Below, piece after piece: positions 1 to 12,037 of a DNA stretch of 64,000 nt. Where the stretch lies: assembly GCA_000328365.1 (NCBI GenBank), contig KB311801.1, positions 33,003 to 97,002 on the forward strand, in the 5' to 3' direction. This DNA comes from Capitella teleta (taxonomy: Eukaryota > Annelida > Polychaeta > Capitellidae). The stretch's first letter is position 1. Every line of letters begins with the position of its first letter. The position numbers and the translations under genes were made by a program. The notes below the pieces were generated by a model that saw only the letters and a list, made by a program, of their open reading frames with translations, had not been told where the DNA came from and ran no database searches.

Positions 1-1180
1 ACATTCGCCAGCCCTTCCGTACATATCCTAATCATGTCTGTTTGAGCTTTTGCATGGGGATATCACATCATTATTAATTGAGTGCATTGTGTTTGTGCTA
101 GACATATAGTATGCCTGTTATTGTTTAGACCATCGACATTAAGGGTGGTTTTAGCCTAATAATATTGTTTTGTCATGTATAATCTTATCTTATAGTATCT
201 TATGCGTCGAGTATTGCAGAAATTAATATAAAAAAAACTCCTAAATAGATTATCTTCGATTACAGTTTTAGCACTACCTACCAGAAATGTGCTATAAAGG
301 GGGACTATAGCTGTAACTGTGGAACGCATTTTCGTGTTTCTCAGTAAATACAACAATCACAATATAGAGTACACATTGAAAACAATTGAGGTGAATTAAA
401 TGACGATTTTGGTGATGCGTGGAATTCAAATATTTGAGGCATGCACAGAGTTTAGTTATAGTCTTGGAGTGAATTACTAAGGAGTTATTATTGCTGGCTC
501 GATATTAACGAGACACCATTAATTCGGGTTGAACAAGTCGACGTGTTTGCAGATGACCTTTCAGAATGTATCACACCTGAACCTCAAATGGCAATACACG
601 GTGACATCACTCGTTCATTGCCTTCACCGTTTCCAGGCTCAAAGGAACGATTGACAATCTGTGCAATAAAAAAGATCTTCGATCATTATTGCATAATTAC
701 GGACGAGTAATTAAAATGGAAGCAATGCGAAATACGAGAGATCAGAAATTCAGCATCCACATTTCAACTTTCATGGCTGCTCACTTCATCAGGGAAATCG
801 TAAAAGTTCTCTGTCTGGCTGCTTCACACGAAGAAACAAAACCTTACACGTAGAGTTGCAGACTTGAAATGCTAATATTCGAGTTTAGTGGTCTTATAAT
901 TAACATAATATCTTTCATGCCGAGCCAATTTTTATTGCAAAATTTCGACATGCTTCTATTTTTCATTACCTGGAAATGATCCACATGCTCTCGCCTTCAG
1001 GTGACCTTTTTATACGTGATATCAGAAATACTTGCTCCTCTTCATATGGATATTTCCAACAGGGAAATGCTTCGTCATTTTGTTTCCTTGGTCATAGTGG
1101 CTGCTATAGTACACATCAGTGGTTGTTACGCCTTTTTCTTCCCTCAAAGTTCGTTTCAATGAGACCAATTTCATGGCAGC
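1..1180. other. AT-rich intergenic stretch, nothing recognised
   Basis: I see no exon with coherent splice sites, no RNA gene and no repeat structure here. Short open frames exist but show no domain, hydrophobic pattern or family motif. Confidence 0.5.
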
Positions 1181-1233
1181 GTGGGTGGTCACGTGGGTGG
1201 GTGGTCACGCGGGTGGTCACGTGGGTGGGCGTG
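1181..1233. repeat. GGTGGTCACGTG minisatellite
   Basis: About four imperfect copies of a G-rich unit built on GGTGGTCACGTG, with one copy carrying CACGCG. Each intact unit contains the E-box CACGTG, so the array is also a small cluster of bHLH-type sites. That could simply follow from the repeat unit. Confidence 0.8.
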
Positions 1234-1410
1234 AAGAGGATACTGTGAGGAATAAACTTGGCCTCGGAGAATTCCCAGGGGTTATGACGTCATTTACAGC
1301 GCCACTAGCGGCAATTATGTGAACCAAACCAATTTCGCAGGAGAATCGGAACCACTGAATAATATTATGCGCTGTTTGTGACACCATGTAAATGATATTT
1401 AATGATATTT

Positions 1411-1502
1411 ATATGTAAATGATATGTAAATGATATGTAAATGATATGTAAATGATATGTAAATGATATGTAAATGATATGTAAATGATATGTAAATGAT
1501 AT
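1411..1502. repeat. 11-bp minisatellite ATATGTAAATG, about 8 perfect copies
   Basis: An uninterrupted head-to-tail array of an 11-bp unit, preceded by two or three degenerate units from about 1388. The perfect copies suggest recent expansion and probable length polymorphism. Confidence 0.95.
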
Positions 1503-1737
1503 TATGTAGTTATTATGCGCTGGGATTATTAAAGAGGACCTCTGATTGTTTTGAACTAGTAACGGGAGATAGAGGATGCGTTCCAAAAGAAAATACGCTC
1601 TTTGACTAATATATTCTAGACAATAGGCTTGCTGTGGGCTAATTTCTTGATACATCGAATTTGAGAGGTTTAAAATCTCGCTTTCTTCTCGCGTTCGATT
1701 TCAGACTGTGGTGACGTGACAAAAGTAATTCTCCTTT

Positions 1738-2245
1738 CGTTAACAATGGTGGAGTAAATCTGTGAGAGAGAAAAAAAAATAAGTGGAACCCCAAAATAAT
1801 TACAACAAAAGGTTTTTCGACGGCTTTGAGTAATGTTGAGGTGCTTATGGAGGAAATAAAAGTTCACCAAAATTGGGCGTCGGAAAAAGATATGATTTCT
1901 GCTAATTAGTTACCTTGATTACGCCAAAGGTGAGTTTACCGTTTCATTATCAAAATAAAAATATATATCAGACATTTCAAAAATGACATAACACATGCCA
2001 ATATATGTACCTGGACAGTTTTCGGTAGAGTCTAATTAATCATAGACTTTAAGATTTCCGGAAACATCAAATTATTTGTTTGATATTAGCATTTCACGAC
2101 AAAAGACTTACATATGATTAGGGAAATACCCATGAAGATATTGGTAGTACTATTGATTAGTTAATTAACCAATTAATGCAGTTATTATATCAATTAATGG
2201 TAACATCACTTCGAGAAGTATTGACCGAAATGCGCCTTCGATTAT
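1738..2245 (+). repeat. Left inverted repeat of the 1.7-4.5 kb element
   Basis: Reverse complement of 4050-4532. It runs from about AACAATGGTGGAGTAAATCTG to AGAAGTATTGACCGAAATGC, after which similarity to the other arm stops. The bases just outside (about 1670-1737) resemble the outer part of the other copies but in a rearranged order. Confidence 0.75.
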
Positions 2246-2904
2246 TGAATACCATACTCAATTACATCTGAAAGCCTACGAAGCCAAAGTCCTAAGTCAA
2301 TGCCGCTAGATGAATACATAACGTACATATTTCAAAGTACATGTATATATTAACCAAGGTCGAGACAGGGATGAATGTATCCATGTACATGTTTATGCAT
2401 AATTTATACTATTAATAAAAGCGCCAGCTGTTTGCATGATAAACAATTTCAAGTTCAAGGAGCTGTTAACTTTTACATAAAGCCATTGAGATCCCCGGGA
2501 AGGCATCTTTATATCTCCTATAACAAGTACACAGGATCAACAACCAGAAAGGGGTTTCCATGGGCATTCTAAAATATTTCTCTACCCATGATCGACCTCT
2601 ACTCAAGAGGTCATAGTTGCATTTTCTCTAAACTCAGCCATACGTTGGCACATTTATCTGCCAGACATTACAAATACAAAGTATAATATATACTATATAC
2701 TATATATTATATACTATAATCAACTTCGATCAAACACCTGACCGATGGACTCACCCTCGAGACATGCCATGTCGTACGAGCTAAACCTTCACCCAGCTGT
2801 ACAGTTTGAATTCACAGATTTACTGCGGAAGTCGGACAAGCCCCCTCTAGCTCACACCACCACGGAACATGTACAAAATGTATCCCTTGCTTCTATCATC
2901 AGTG

Positions 2905-3951
2905 AATCTCTCCCTAAGAACTAAATAACATTAAATTTTGAATGGAAGATCTTTGTTGCAGCCGGTGTCACGGACAGTGTTCTACCTAAGATGATAATGA
3001 TATGCCAATCGATATTGTAAACTGAGGTCACACTGCAGAAGTATGGAAAGGCACTGTGGTTTTGACGGGTATTCAAGTGTTTTTTTTTTCCATCAAAGAC
3101 AGCACACATTTTCTCAGAGGAGAACCAAGGAACTCCTCTATTGTGTGTTCCAATGAGCACGCGTTTTTTTCTGACAAGAGTGATGCTTTTCTCTCTCAGG
3201 GAAGAAACAAAGAACGCCTCATTGGCATGATCACTGACGAGCTCAAGAGAGTGGGTTGCAAAGTTGTCCAGGCTGAAGCTGACATCGACACTGACTTGCT
3301 ACAATCAGCCGTCACTAAATCGCATCAAATGCCCACTACTTTAATTTAGGTAGAGGCCGATGTGTTGTTATCACTCATGTATCATGCCGATTCAGATCAT
3401 TTATATAGTCTAAACAATATAGGTCGGATAAAATAACTACATGTGCCACAAAAGTATATGATGTGATACTATATCATGCACTTAATAACAATTTTAGGAC
3501 GAAGTATGCCTTCAGTATGATGGAGCTAGCAATTGAAATAATATTCACGTTTTTGGTGCAAACCAACAGTTGGAAACCATCGGAAAATTGGCTGTAAAGC
3601 TATGGTCGGATTACTTGACGGACAGCTGGAAAGCGATATATCCCCTGGCTAAGAGCAGCGTGACCCCAGAGCCCCTCCCGCTTTTATGAAGTCTAAAACG
3701 TAGCAGCCAGGGCTATCTCCAGTGCTTGGTTTGAGTTGAGACATTAAACGGTACAAAACCAAAAGATGGGGATGGAGAGTGGAGGCCAACCACTTTCGTG
3801 TCAACCATGATTCTGAAACCACAATCCCAGACTACCTGCTGAGAGTGACACGCTGTAACTGCACCCTTACTACCGAAATAAGCGATGCAGGTGCTACGGC
3901 CTGTCTTGCACCCGCCCGGTATCTTGGATTATAGACACATTAAACGGTAGA
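2905..3951 (+). pseudogene. Relic of a transposon protein with acidic nuclease-like segment and Cys-rich CXC end
   Basis: Lies inside the inverted repeats. The longest open piece (3056-3349) contains SIKDSTHFLRGE, then FLSQGRNKERLIGMITDEL, then GCKVVQAEADIDTDLLQSAV and TTLI. A change of frame then continues as VEADVLLSLMYHADSDHLY. A later piece reads RWGWRVEANHF, YLLRVTRCNC and, in another frame, RCRCYGLSCT. From memory this order matches an uncharacterised family, abundant in invertebrate genomes, that pairs a segment like NKQRFI..L..GC.V..A.GDAD followed by GEDTDLLVLL with a C-terminal cysteine-rich CXC motif. The relic has several stops and frame changes, and the middle is largely missing. 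Family recognition is from motif memory, not a search. Confidence 0.6.
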
Positions 3952-4049
3952 ACAAGTTATATATAGTGGGCATACAAAATATTGAAATATGTAGTCACCG
4001 TTTTATCCAACTGATAGCAGTCTTATTATTTTATAAACCAGGATACAGT

Positions 4050-4532
4050 GCGTGCATTCTGTCAATACTTCTTGAAGTGATACCACCATTAAACGATGTA
4101 TTAAGTACATTGATTGGTTAATTACCTAATTAATAGTCTTACCACTCTCTTCATGAGTATTTCCCTAGTGATGTGTAAGTCTTTTGTCGTAAAATGCTCA
4201 TATTTGAGACGCGTCGTGTAATTATTTTGACGTTTCAAAAGATTTTCACACTTGTGATTAATTTAGACCCTATCGGAAATTGTCCAGGTACATATATCGG
4301 CATGTTTTAGGTCATTTCTGATCATGTCTGATATAAATATTCATTGTGATATACCGGATGCCTATGTTAGGACGATAAACTCACCTTTGGAAAAAAAAAC
4401 CTCTCCTCACGCCCGATTTTGATAAATATTTTGTCATCCATTAGCAACCCAAAACCTACCCTAAACCGTCGAAAAATATTTTGTTGCAATTTCTTGGGGG
4501 TTGAACCACAGATGTACTCCACTACAATTGGA
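4050..4532 (-). repeat. Right inverted repeat of the 1.7-4.5 kb element
   Basis: Mirror copy of 1738-2245. Strong matches include the reverse complements of CACTTCGAGAAGTATTGAC, TAGGGAAATACCCATGAAGA and TTTTTCGACGGCTTTG. A further segment (4533-4725) follows on the outside and is shared with a third copy at 6475-6712. Confidence 0.75.
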
Positions 4533-4725
4533 GCCGTAGAGTAAGCAGATCGTTCCGCAGTCCTCATAAAAGAAATCTCACACTCATCTGATTTCAAGCT
4601 ATTCGGCCTGAGCAGGTATTTTAATTTGTCTTGAATATCATTCACAGTTGATCAAATTTTTCACAAATGGTCTCTCGTTACTCACAAAAACCTATAAAAT
4701 GGATCTAAAAATGTTCCGAAATGAA
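4533..4725 (+). repeat. Outer repeat segment shared with an inverted copy at 6.5 kb
   Basis: Matches the reverse complement of 6475-6712 across most of its length. Shared stretches include TCATAAAAGAAATCTC, GGTATTTTAATTTGTC and GAATATCATTCACA. It directly abuts the right inverted repeat, so it may be the true outer end of the element or an older neighbouring copy. Confidence 0.75.
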
Positions 4726-4840
4726 CAGAGGTCCTCTCTATATAGAGTGTATATTTCGTGAATTTGGCGTTTTCACAAGCATTTTGGTTGACCTATAAGG
4801 AGAATGACAGCATGGCTCTGAAGCTTACGTTCGGTAGTAC

Positions 4841-4887
4841 TGTAAATTATTCTGTAAATCATTCTGTAAATCATTCTGTAAATTGTG
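4841..4887. repeat. 12-bp tandem repeat TGTAAATCATTC, about 4 copies
   Basis: Three complete units and a partial one, differing by single bases. Nothing functional is apparent. Confidence 0.85.
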
Positions 4888-6474
4888 AAACTAATTGGAA
4901 GGTCAGGGTAAGGAATTGAGGCTTTAATCATATAATGATATATGGTACTCATCAAAATATTCATAGTAGCTATCAGAATAGAAGTCTCGTACTCCACTCA
5001 AAGAAAATGAAATCGATTTGCTAGCTGGGTACTGGAGGGCATAGCAAGCGAGCAATATATATATATATATCATTTATTTCGTAACAGTAACATTACAGTA
5101 ATTAAACAGTAACATTAAGTAATTAATCGGCGTCGAGTACCACCATGTGTTAATATCGTATGTCGGTCGTTTGCGTTGTTATTTTCCAATAAATCAATAA
5201 TCCCTAGCCATTAGGTTATGTAACGATTGTAATGCGTCAACCGGTGGCACATATAGTGTTCGCATGTCCAAACATGCATTCATAGCTGTAATATTATTTT
5301 CTATTCCCATTGCTTATGTAAATTAATTTTTTTAAATGTGTTTGAAAATAGTATACACTACTCAACGTGAGCAGACATTGCATGCAGTATCGTAACCGGA
5401 GAAGATTGGTATACAGTGTAAAATAAGTGTAATAATAAATAATGAAGATTGCTTGATTGGTATACGGTGTAAAATATACTTTCAAACGTAATAACCATTA
5501 TTTATTTTGCTAAATAATCCGCTGATGAAAGCGCGTGCTCCGTTCGCCATTCCTTTCAAGAGGCGGGCTACTAGTATAACATATAACACAGTTCTCAATT
5601 AACAAGCTTCTGGTGAAACGGTCAGGCTTTCATGCAGCACTTACTAATGTTTTAACAGATTGTTTCCCAGCCCAGATGGGTCATATCTTTGGTTCGGGTC
5701 TTCATTAGAATGTCAGGTACAAATGTAATCACTGTCGCATTGAAGCAGACTTTCAAGCAATAAACCATAATTCACTGATCTATAAATAGAGGTAGCATGC
5801 TGATGTTAAAACAAATCAATGTCGACAGACTGCAGAGGATTTTTCTATCTTTTGCGTCATTCAAAATGCCTCTTTTTTTGTCATCTCGTAGGGTGACGTC
5901 TGTTATTTGATTTCCTCACCGAATGCCGATTCCTTTGATCAGCGTGACTTCAGAATAATTATGGCTTCTATTCTCTCTCACCCACTGAGTCTCTGCTGGG
6001 CCTGTGATCTTATTATAATTGCTCACCCATTTGTACATGTGTGCCATGCAGCCTCAGTGAGTGGAACACAAGTCCATATTCGATCCCTATTTTGATAATA
6101 CAACCCACGATTGCAAAACAGATCATGAAACATTGAATGGATCATCTCTCTCTCTCTCTTTGTTTTCTGCATTTATTGTTTATTTCAGTCTGGGTAATGC
6201 GTTATTTAGCTTGTATTCTGAGTGATATACTTACTATACATAAGAGGCTGGCCAGACTAACATAAATATTTCATGGCATATCATACTAAGTAATGTGTGT
6301 ATATAGATGTACATGACTATTACTTCATCATAGACTCAGTTGGACGCACCTTCTCTTGCTGTGCACTTGGGAGTCGTACGTTGATCAGGGTGACGTCATA
6401 CTACTCTCGTCCTCTCCTTTGATGGGTCGTGTAATACGTAATTACTCATATAATAAACCCACTCCTGCGATGGT
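4888..6474. other. Intergenic, AT-rich, with small repeats
   Basis: Holds an AT dinucleotide run at about 5055-5071 and a local direct duplication around 5405-5475, where GATTGGTATACAGTGTAAAATA recurs with one change. I found no gene, exon or RNA. Confidence 0.5.
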
Positions 6475-6712
6475 TAATTTCAGAACATTTTAGATCGATT
6501 CATTGGGCTTTTGTGAGTGACTATAGAGACAATTATTTAAAAAAGATCAACTGACATGTGAATGATATTCACGACAAATTAAAATACCAATTTTCTGCTA
6601 AGGCAGAATAGATTGAAACGAGATGAAAGCGAGATTTCTTTTATGAGAACTGCTGGAGGTTTTTCTCACTCGACGGCTCCCATTGTTAACAATAGGATAA
6701 TTACTTTTGTCA
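6475..6712 (-). repeat. Third copy of the long-inverted-repeat family, inverted
   Basis: Reverse complement of the segment outside the right arm at 4533-4725. It starts near ATTTTAGATCGATTCATTGG and ends near GATAATTACTTTTGTCATAC, the latter also resembling 1710-1735. It carries no coding sequence and is a solo end or a non-autonomous derivative of the element at 1.7-4.5 kb. Confidence 0.7.
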
Positions 6713-9388
6713 TACCTACAGCCCTTGGCATTCTTATAACATCATTGGTTCCAGCCATCATTGGATTTCCCTCCCCCCACCAATCGGAGACAGCCAGCAA
6801 TTGTAAATACCAACAAGCACCAGAGATCATTGGGTGTTTCTTAATGGTATCTTTCAGAGGGTTATAAACTGAGCTACAGTTTATGCTGACCGGTGGAAAT
6901 CATGCCTTAAAGATATATACGCATTAAACAATGTGGGTTACTTCAGTGTTTTTAGCGGAGAGTAAGTCACCTTCCCCTCCTAAGCAATCAAATCACACTG
7001 ATCAGATTCCAAAAAGACAGGCAGGTTATCCTCCATCTTCCCATTCAGGCCTTTTGATGATGTTTCTCACTCTGTGCTTTGGTTTTGCTTTGTTTTGTTT
7101 TGTTTTTTTTTGTTTTTTTTTTTGTTTTTTTTTGTAGTTATCTGGTTTCTCTGTCGTGTAATATCCATATCGTATCATATAATATCCTTTAAAGGCATTC
7201 GTGTGTACATGCACGTTCGTCTCATTACTTGTACATTTGAATTTCTGTTTGATCAAGACTTTGAATCCTGCACGTCCGCAAATGAGACGTTTCCCAAATT
7301 TCATTTGTTTTGGAGAACCTGAGAATGGATGACTGTAATACAGTGTAAATTTCATCTTGTTGAAACATACCATTGTCTCATCTGGACTTTATGTTGGTTT
7401 TAATAGTCGAATCATGTTGAGTCAGTCATATTTAACTTGTAAAACCACATCTGATGAAGATAATGTGACTGCAATGGGTATCAAAAAAATTTGCAATATA
7501 AGAGACAATATTTTGAGCGTATCCAATGAATTCGATCATGCTGATGTTTTGTTTTTAATTAATTCACTATGTATTAATTGATGGTATATTCTCTTGAATT
7601 GATGCTTATCTGTACTTTATTGTTTAGTATTTTATTTTCCAGTTTAACACAGGTTCTCTCTCACTCATTGCATAACACAGCCTAGTTTTCCATATTGATT
7701 ATTGTATGCATTATATTTACCATTACCTTCATAGTTTTTTCTTTATTCTTTCATTTTCCGGCACATACCCATTGCGGGCACATACCCATGTTTTGAGTCA
7801 GCCCCTCTCACTCCACTTGTGTTTTTTTTTCTTTTCTTTTGGAATAAACACATTTTTGAATTGAAAAAAATTGAATTTAATTGAATACGCAATATTACGT
7901 TGTTGAGCCACACTTCATCCAAGTTGTACAGGTATAACAATATTAAGCCCATGCGGTAAGTGTTTGCTATATATGTTGAGCCTCGTGTCTTCCCGTCCGT
8001 CATTTTGTGTCAGTCACTTTCTCTGTTGATATATTTTAAATATTTAATATCAAGTGCATTACATCTGATTATGTTTCCCTTTGCACTGAATTATCAGCAT
8101 TCTGCCAAACACCATCCGATTCCGGATTGATCCGTGGCAATTTGTTTCCACCCCACCCGTTATTTGTCCTTGGAAGGATGCATATATTCCTACGTGAAAC
8201 ATCAGAGGAAATACTGATCCTCTCATTATGCAGATCACCGGACATAATTCCTTCTAAACACTTCGAGCTATGGTCACTGGTCATGCGCAAAGGCAATTAC
8301 CCTCAACAACAAAGCTGTTTATTTGGGTTTAGTGGTTCGCTAAGATTCTGATTGCATGTGAAACACAAGCAGGTAAATATGCTGATGATGAGGTAATCAA
8401 GGTGCAGGTGTATCTGTCACCTTCGAGGTAATCACATCCCCAATTAATTCTTCGGTGTGGGCGTCCTCTGTAAAACACAGTGATATAGTGAATTTGATTA
8501 ATGATTAGGTATAGTTTTTATATATTGAGTTTTCTGCAAAAACAAAAAACAAAAACACAATTAGCTCAATTAATTGATTGAACCCTCGATCTCATTCTCA
8601 TTCTGACAAAACCAGAACGTGATGTATTTAAGTAATTACGTTGAAGCTGGCTGCGTATTGCGGCATCAAAGTAATACCTGAGCTCTGCGTTGCTGTGTCA
8701 ATACAAAACTCCAACTCGGCGCCCTGTGGATTGAGGCGTGCGTTCTGAGAAATTGCATAATAACAGTAATAAAAGGACTGGGATCAAATAGGGTGAAGAG
8801 GATCCTTGAAAAGCGCATGTTTTATTTCACGGCAGAGAGGTGTTTTTGTGGGGTAATTTCCGTGGGCGTTTTTGCTATCTTTAGAAGCTCCATGTCTTTT
8901 AAACTAATTAATCATTTTCTTTTGCATCGATGGCATCAACCTGTGCTGAAGCATGCGTGTAACACAATTATCTCTGTCGCTTTTTTCCATTTACAGCAAT
9001 GACATTTTCCAATTTTCCAAATTCGGTAGGTGCTTTTGGACGGCGCAGTGGGTGCATTTGATTAGGGCACCATTAAAAACAGGTTGCTTTGAAGATATCT
9101 GCCTCAGAAATAAATGTATTGATTCCGGAGGAATATTATAATTATGCTATAATAGCCTGCTATATTTTTCCAAGTCTATTCTAAGATTAGATTATTCTAT
9201 GATTAGAACGTGTTATCGGGTAGTATTTTGCCCGCAACACGAGCATGGTTCGATGTATTCCTTGCAAGACCTCAAATGGGATAAAATTTCAAAATTTGTC
9301 ACTTACAGATTAGATACAACATATTAGTTCCACAAGATGTAACCGAGGATCGTCCCGAACCCTCGGTTATATAACGGTCTCATTGGCT
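6713..9388. other. Intergenic, AT-rich, nothing recognised
   Basis: Contains a T-rich low-complexity tract at about 7084-7134 (runs of T broken by single G) and a T-rich patch near 7830. Open frames are short and featureless, and no splice-consistent exon chain or RNA fold was found. Confidence 0.5.
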
Positions 9389-9467
9389 CCCTGGGCGAAA
9401 CCTGGAGGTGCCCAGGGCTCCGGATCTAACATGACATGACATGATGGGGTTTTACGGCTCCACCCAA
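9389..9467 (-). mobile_element. SINE 3' tail fragment with a neighbouring hairpin
   Basis: Bases 9443-9467 share an identical run (GATGGGGTTTTACGGCTCCA and a few more bases) with the end of the full SINE at 54904-55252. Here the tail is a short ATGAC repeat (9430-9443) where the full copy has GAGT repeats. An 8-bp perfect stem, CCCTGGGC with GCCCAGGG (9389-9396 and 9410-9417), lies beside it. No Pol III box is visible, so this is a truncated copy. Confidence 0.6.
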
Positions 9468-11888
9468 ACCACTAGTAAAAGACTCAGCATTCTCGCATCA
9501 ATTAGTGAAGAATATAATGTATTTTCCTGCTTTGTATATATATGGGGTCTGCAGGTTGCAGATTGAATTCGTGAGTAATGAAAAACCCCTCAAGAAAGTC
9601 AGCATTTTTTCGTTTCTTCGCCTTCTTTAATATTTAAGGAGGAATATTTATGTAATTTTATATAATTTTATAATTATTGTAATGTGTAATGCAGTACGTG
9701 TAGTTCTATTTTCCCTCTGACTCGCTTTGAGCCGACTCATCGATTTCTTGTTTTTTTCTTTTTTCTTTTCTTTTTTAACCCTCCGAGAAGTGAAGAATTT
9801 CAGGAATTTCATATCTATCACCGCGACACCGGTGTATACTGGGACAAAAAAAAAAAAGGATAATTAACTAAAAGCACCCTTTTGAGAAAACTACCTCCCG
9901 TACAATGGCGGTAGAGATTCTATGCTTCCTGTTCCCTGGACAGACCTTTGAAAGCCGTGGATCAAAGGCAGAGAGTTGAATACCCCTCATTACCGCCTCC
10001 TTGTTGTTAATTAATTAAAATAGTTAACCTCATAAAAGTCATAATTATAATAGTGCCTGTATTCATGCCATCCTTTCCTTATAGCATCGATCCCGTGCAG
10101 GAAAAAAACATTTACTTTCAACTGAATTTGAATCAAATATAGAGTGTGCGATTTCAATTTTCTTTCGGATAATTCCGATATCTTCGTGCTAATTAATCAA
10201 AATAAATCTCTCGTCTCTATATTAAATTCGACTGCATGTAGTGTGAGTCACATTCTTTTAGCTCGTGCAGTCCGTCAACACAACAGGATCCAGAATCTGA
10301 ATAAGCATTTTTGACCGTTAATTGAACATCAATTGACCTCGTCTGCATGGCTTTATCATGAACTAGATCGACCAGGGCTTCTTGTGTATTTCGGATTAGA
10401 GTGATTATCTGAGGGCAATTCTTCATATAATTCACCTGAACCGCTGAAGATAACAGCTCTGTTGGCAGTTGATTATTGCGACCATATCTCATCGCAAAGG
10501 CGTATAATAATTGTGAGTATACAAAGATGAAAAAAACAATAATTATGCTTCATTCGAAACATGCGGTCATGTTGTTGAAGCCTTTTTGAGCAGCGTCTGA
10601 TGTGAGGCATGATTGCCCATTATTCTGTTTTATCGATTTGTAAGAGAGACAGCATTGCAACAGCATGTCAACAACCGCAAAATGAACGGGTGAAGTATAG
10701 CACCTGAAGTATGTAGATGAATACGTGCCTTATGAGCCACAGCTTTCACACCTTGCTTCTTCTGGTCTGTGTTAACAAGCACGTGTTTGCATCAACCAAC
10801 GTCTTATTATTCAGCCATCGCCATACTTGAATTAGGCTGAGGTGAAGTGCAAAATATAACAAAAACGAAAATCATGAACTGTGGTGTGACGAAAGGACGC
10901 CCAGGAGGGGTGGGGGTGTAAATGGTGGTTCACTGAGCTATCCTAAACAATATAAACAAACAGCAAAGTAAAGAACAATTAATGATGAATAAAACTTACG
11001 AATAAAAACGAGAATCTTATTGTATGGTAAGAGGAGGAGGTGGAGGAGGTAGAGGAACAGGAAGAAGAGGAGGTGGAAGAGAAGGAGGAAGGTGCGGATA
11101 CGTACACTTAAATGTACAATTAAACGACAAGCCATAAAAAAACATACGCCGCATATTCATGCGCTCTAGACAGGCCAACCCAATTTTTTTATGTGTCTAA
11201 GTTTGACGTAGCATTGTGAACATCACGGTAGCAAATAATCAAGGCAACGAGGCAGAATACTCTCAGTCACAAAATGAAATCGATGCGTCTATTGTCGAGT
11301 GGTGATTGGAGGAAAACACAGTTTTTTCTTTTGCGGTCTTCGTCAATGAAATTGACACACAAGTCGATTTCGAAGCTGCCACAATCCGCCACTGAAACCC
11401 ATCTAACAACTCTCAAATTTTAAACTAATAGTTTCCTCGATTGAGGATGATAATTTTAGTTGCGTTGCGTTTCTTTTTCTGTTGCGGTTGAGTGACATTG
11501 CAAATGCATAGAAGCATCAAGTGCGTTATGATTTAGATATGACATACCTGAATTGCGTTATGACTATGTGCTGCGTTGTGAATCTGCGGAGTAAGTTAAT
11601 TGACACTGAGATGCCGTATACTGCAGCTCTGTGATAATAAATGTATCAATACACATTACACAAAAGCCTGCATATCAACAAGTTGTGGTTCCCTAGCGTG
11701 CTTCGTTTAAAAGTTTACGTGATGCAACACAGGTGTAGGGCCTATAGAAGCAGAACTCAGGACGCAATAATCGCCATTAGGCCTATAAACATTGAATGCA
11801 AAGTCGATTCTTCTTACGCATTTAATTGATAACCCACCACCACGCCCTCTTGTGTACATAACATCGGCACGTGGCGCGAGTACTCACC
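9468..11888. other. Intergenic, with a polypurine tract
   Basis: No gene found. Bases 11032-11093 are a nearly pure purine strand of GGA and GAA repeats, the kind of sequence that can form triplex DNA. A smaller T-rich tract lies near 9750-9775. Confidence 0.5.
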
Positions 11889-11900
11889 TGGCCCACTCTG

Positions 11901-11908
11901 TATATAAG
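11901..11908 (+). promoter_or_regulatory. TATA box of the 12.0-16.6 kb membrane-protein gene
   Basis: TATATAAG lies about 112 bp before the start codon at 12020. A start site about 30 bp downstream (near 11930-11937) would give a leader of about 85 nt. No intron is needed between it and the ATG. The 17 bases TGGCCCACTCTGTATAT covering the box recur at 44012-44028. Confidence 0.6.
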
Positions 11909-12019
11909 CAAATGGGCGTGGCGCATCCAACAACACACATTGACATCGCGCAGGTAGACAGTGTCGCTTAGAAGAAGGCGAAGGCAGCAGGTGTCTCGAC
12001 AGATCACGGCGCACAAAAA

Positions 12020-12037
12020 ATGGACTCTATTAAAACG
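12020..12037 (+). CDS. Exon 1 of the membrane-protein gene (MDSIKT)
   Basis: Eighteen coding bases, ATG through ACG, then the donor GTAGGC. The context AAAAAATGG is good for initiation. It ends in phase 0, matching the phase-0 start of exon 2. It is short, so confidence rests on the promoter upstream and phase match downstream. Confidence 0.6.

Larger units (their letters stand above)
1738..4532. mobile_element. Decayed DNA transposon with inverted repeats of about 0.5 kb
   Basis: Two long blocks, 1738-2245 and 4050-4532, match each other as reverse complements over almost their whole length. They enclose about 1.8 kb holding the relic of one protein gene. Matching landmarks include CGACAAAAGACTTACA, ATATATGTACCTGGACA and CCAAAGGTGAGTTTA, each with its reverse complement on the other side. 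By eye the arms differ at roughly one base in five to six, so the copy is old. Architecture and size suit a cut-and-paste DNA transposon with unusually long terminal repeats. I see no clear target-site duplication and cannot assign a superfamily. An inverted duplication of a non-mobile segment is the alternative, made less likely by a third copy of the right-hand flank near 6.5 kb. Confidence 0.7.

Noticed and set aside
1365-1655. A 96-codon minus-strand frame with repeating HLHIIYISFTY
   Set aside because: It is a translation of the 11-bp minisatellite and not a protein repeat.
7026-7373. A minus-strand frame of 115 codons
   Set aside because: Most of its length is Lys from a T-run low-complexity tract.
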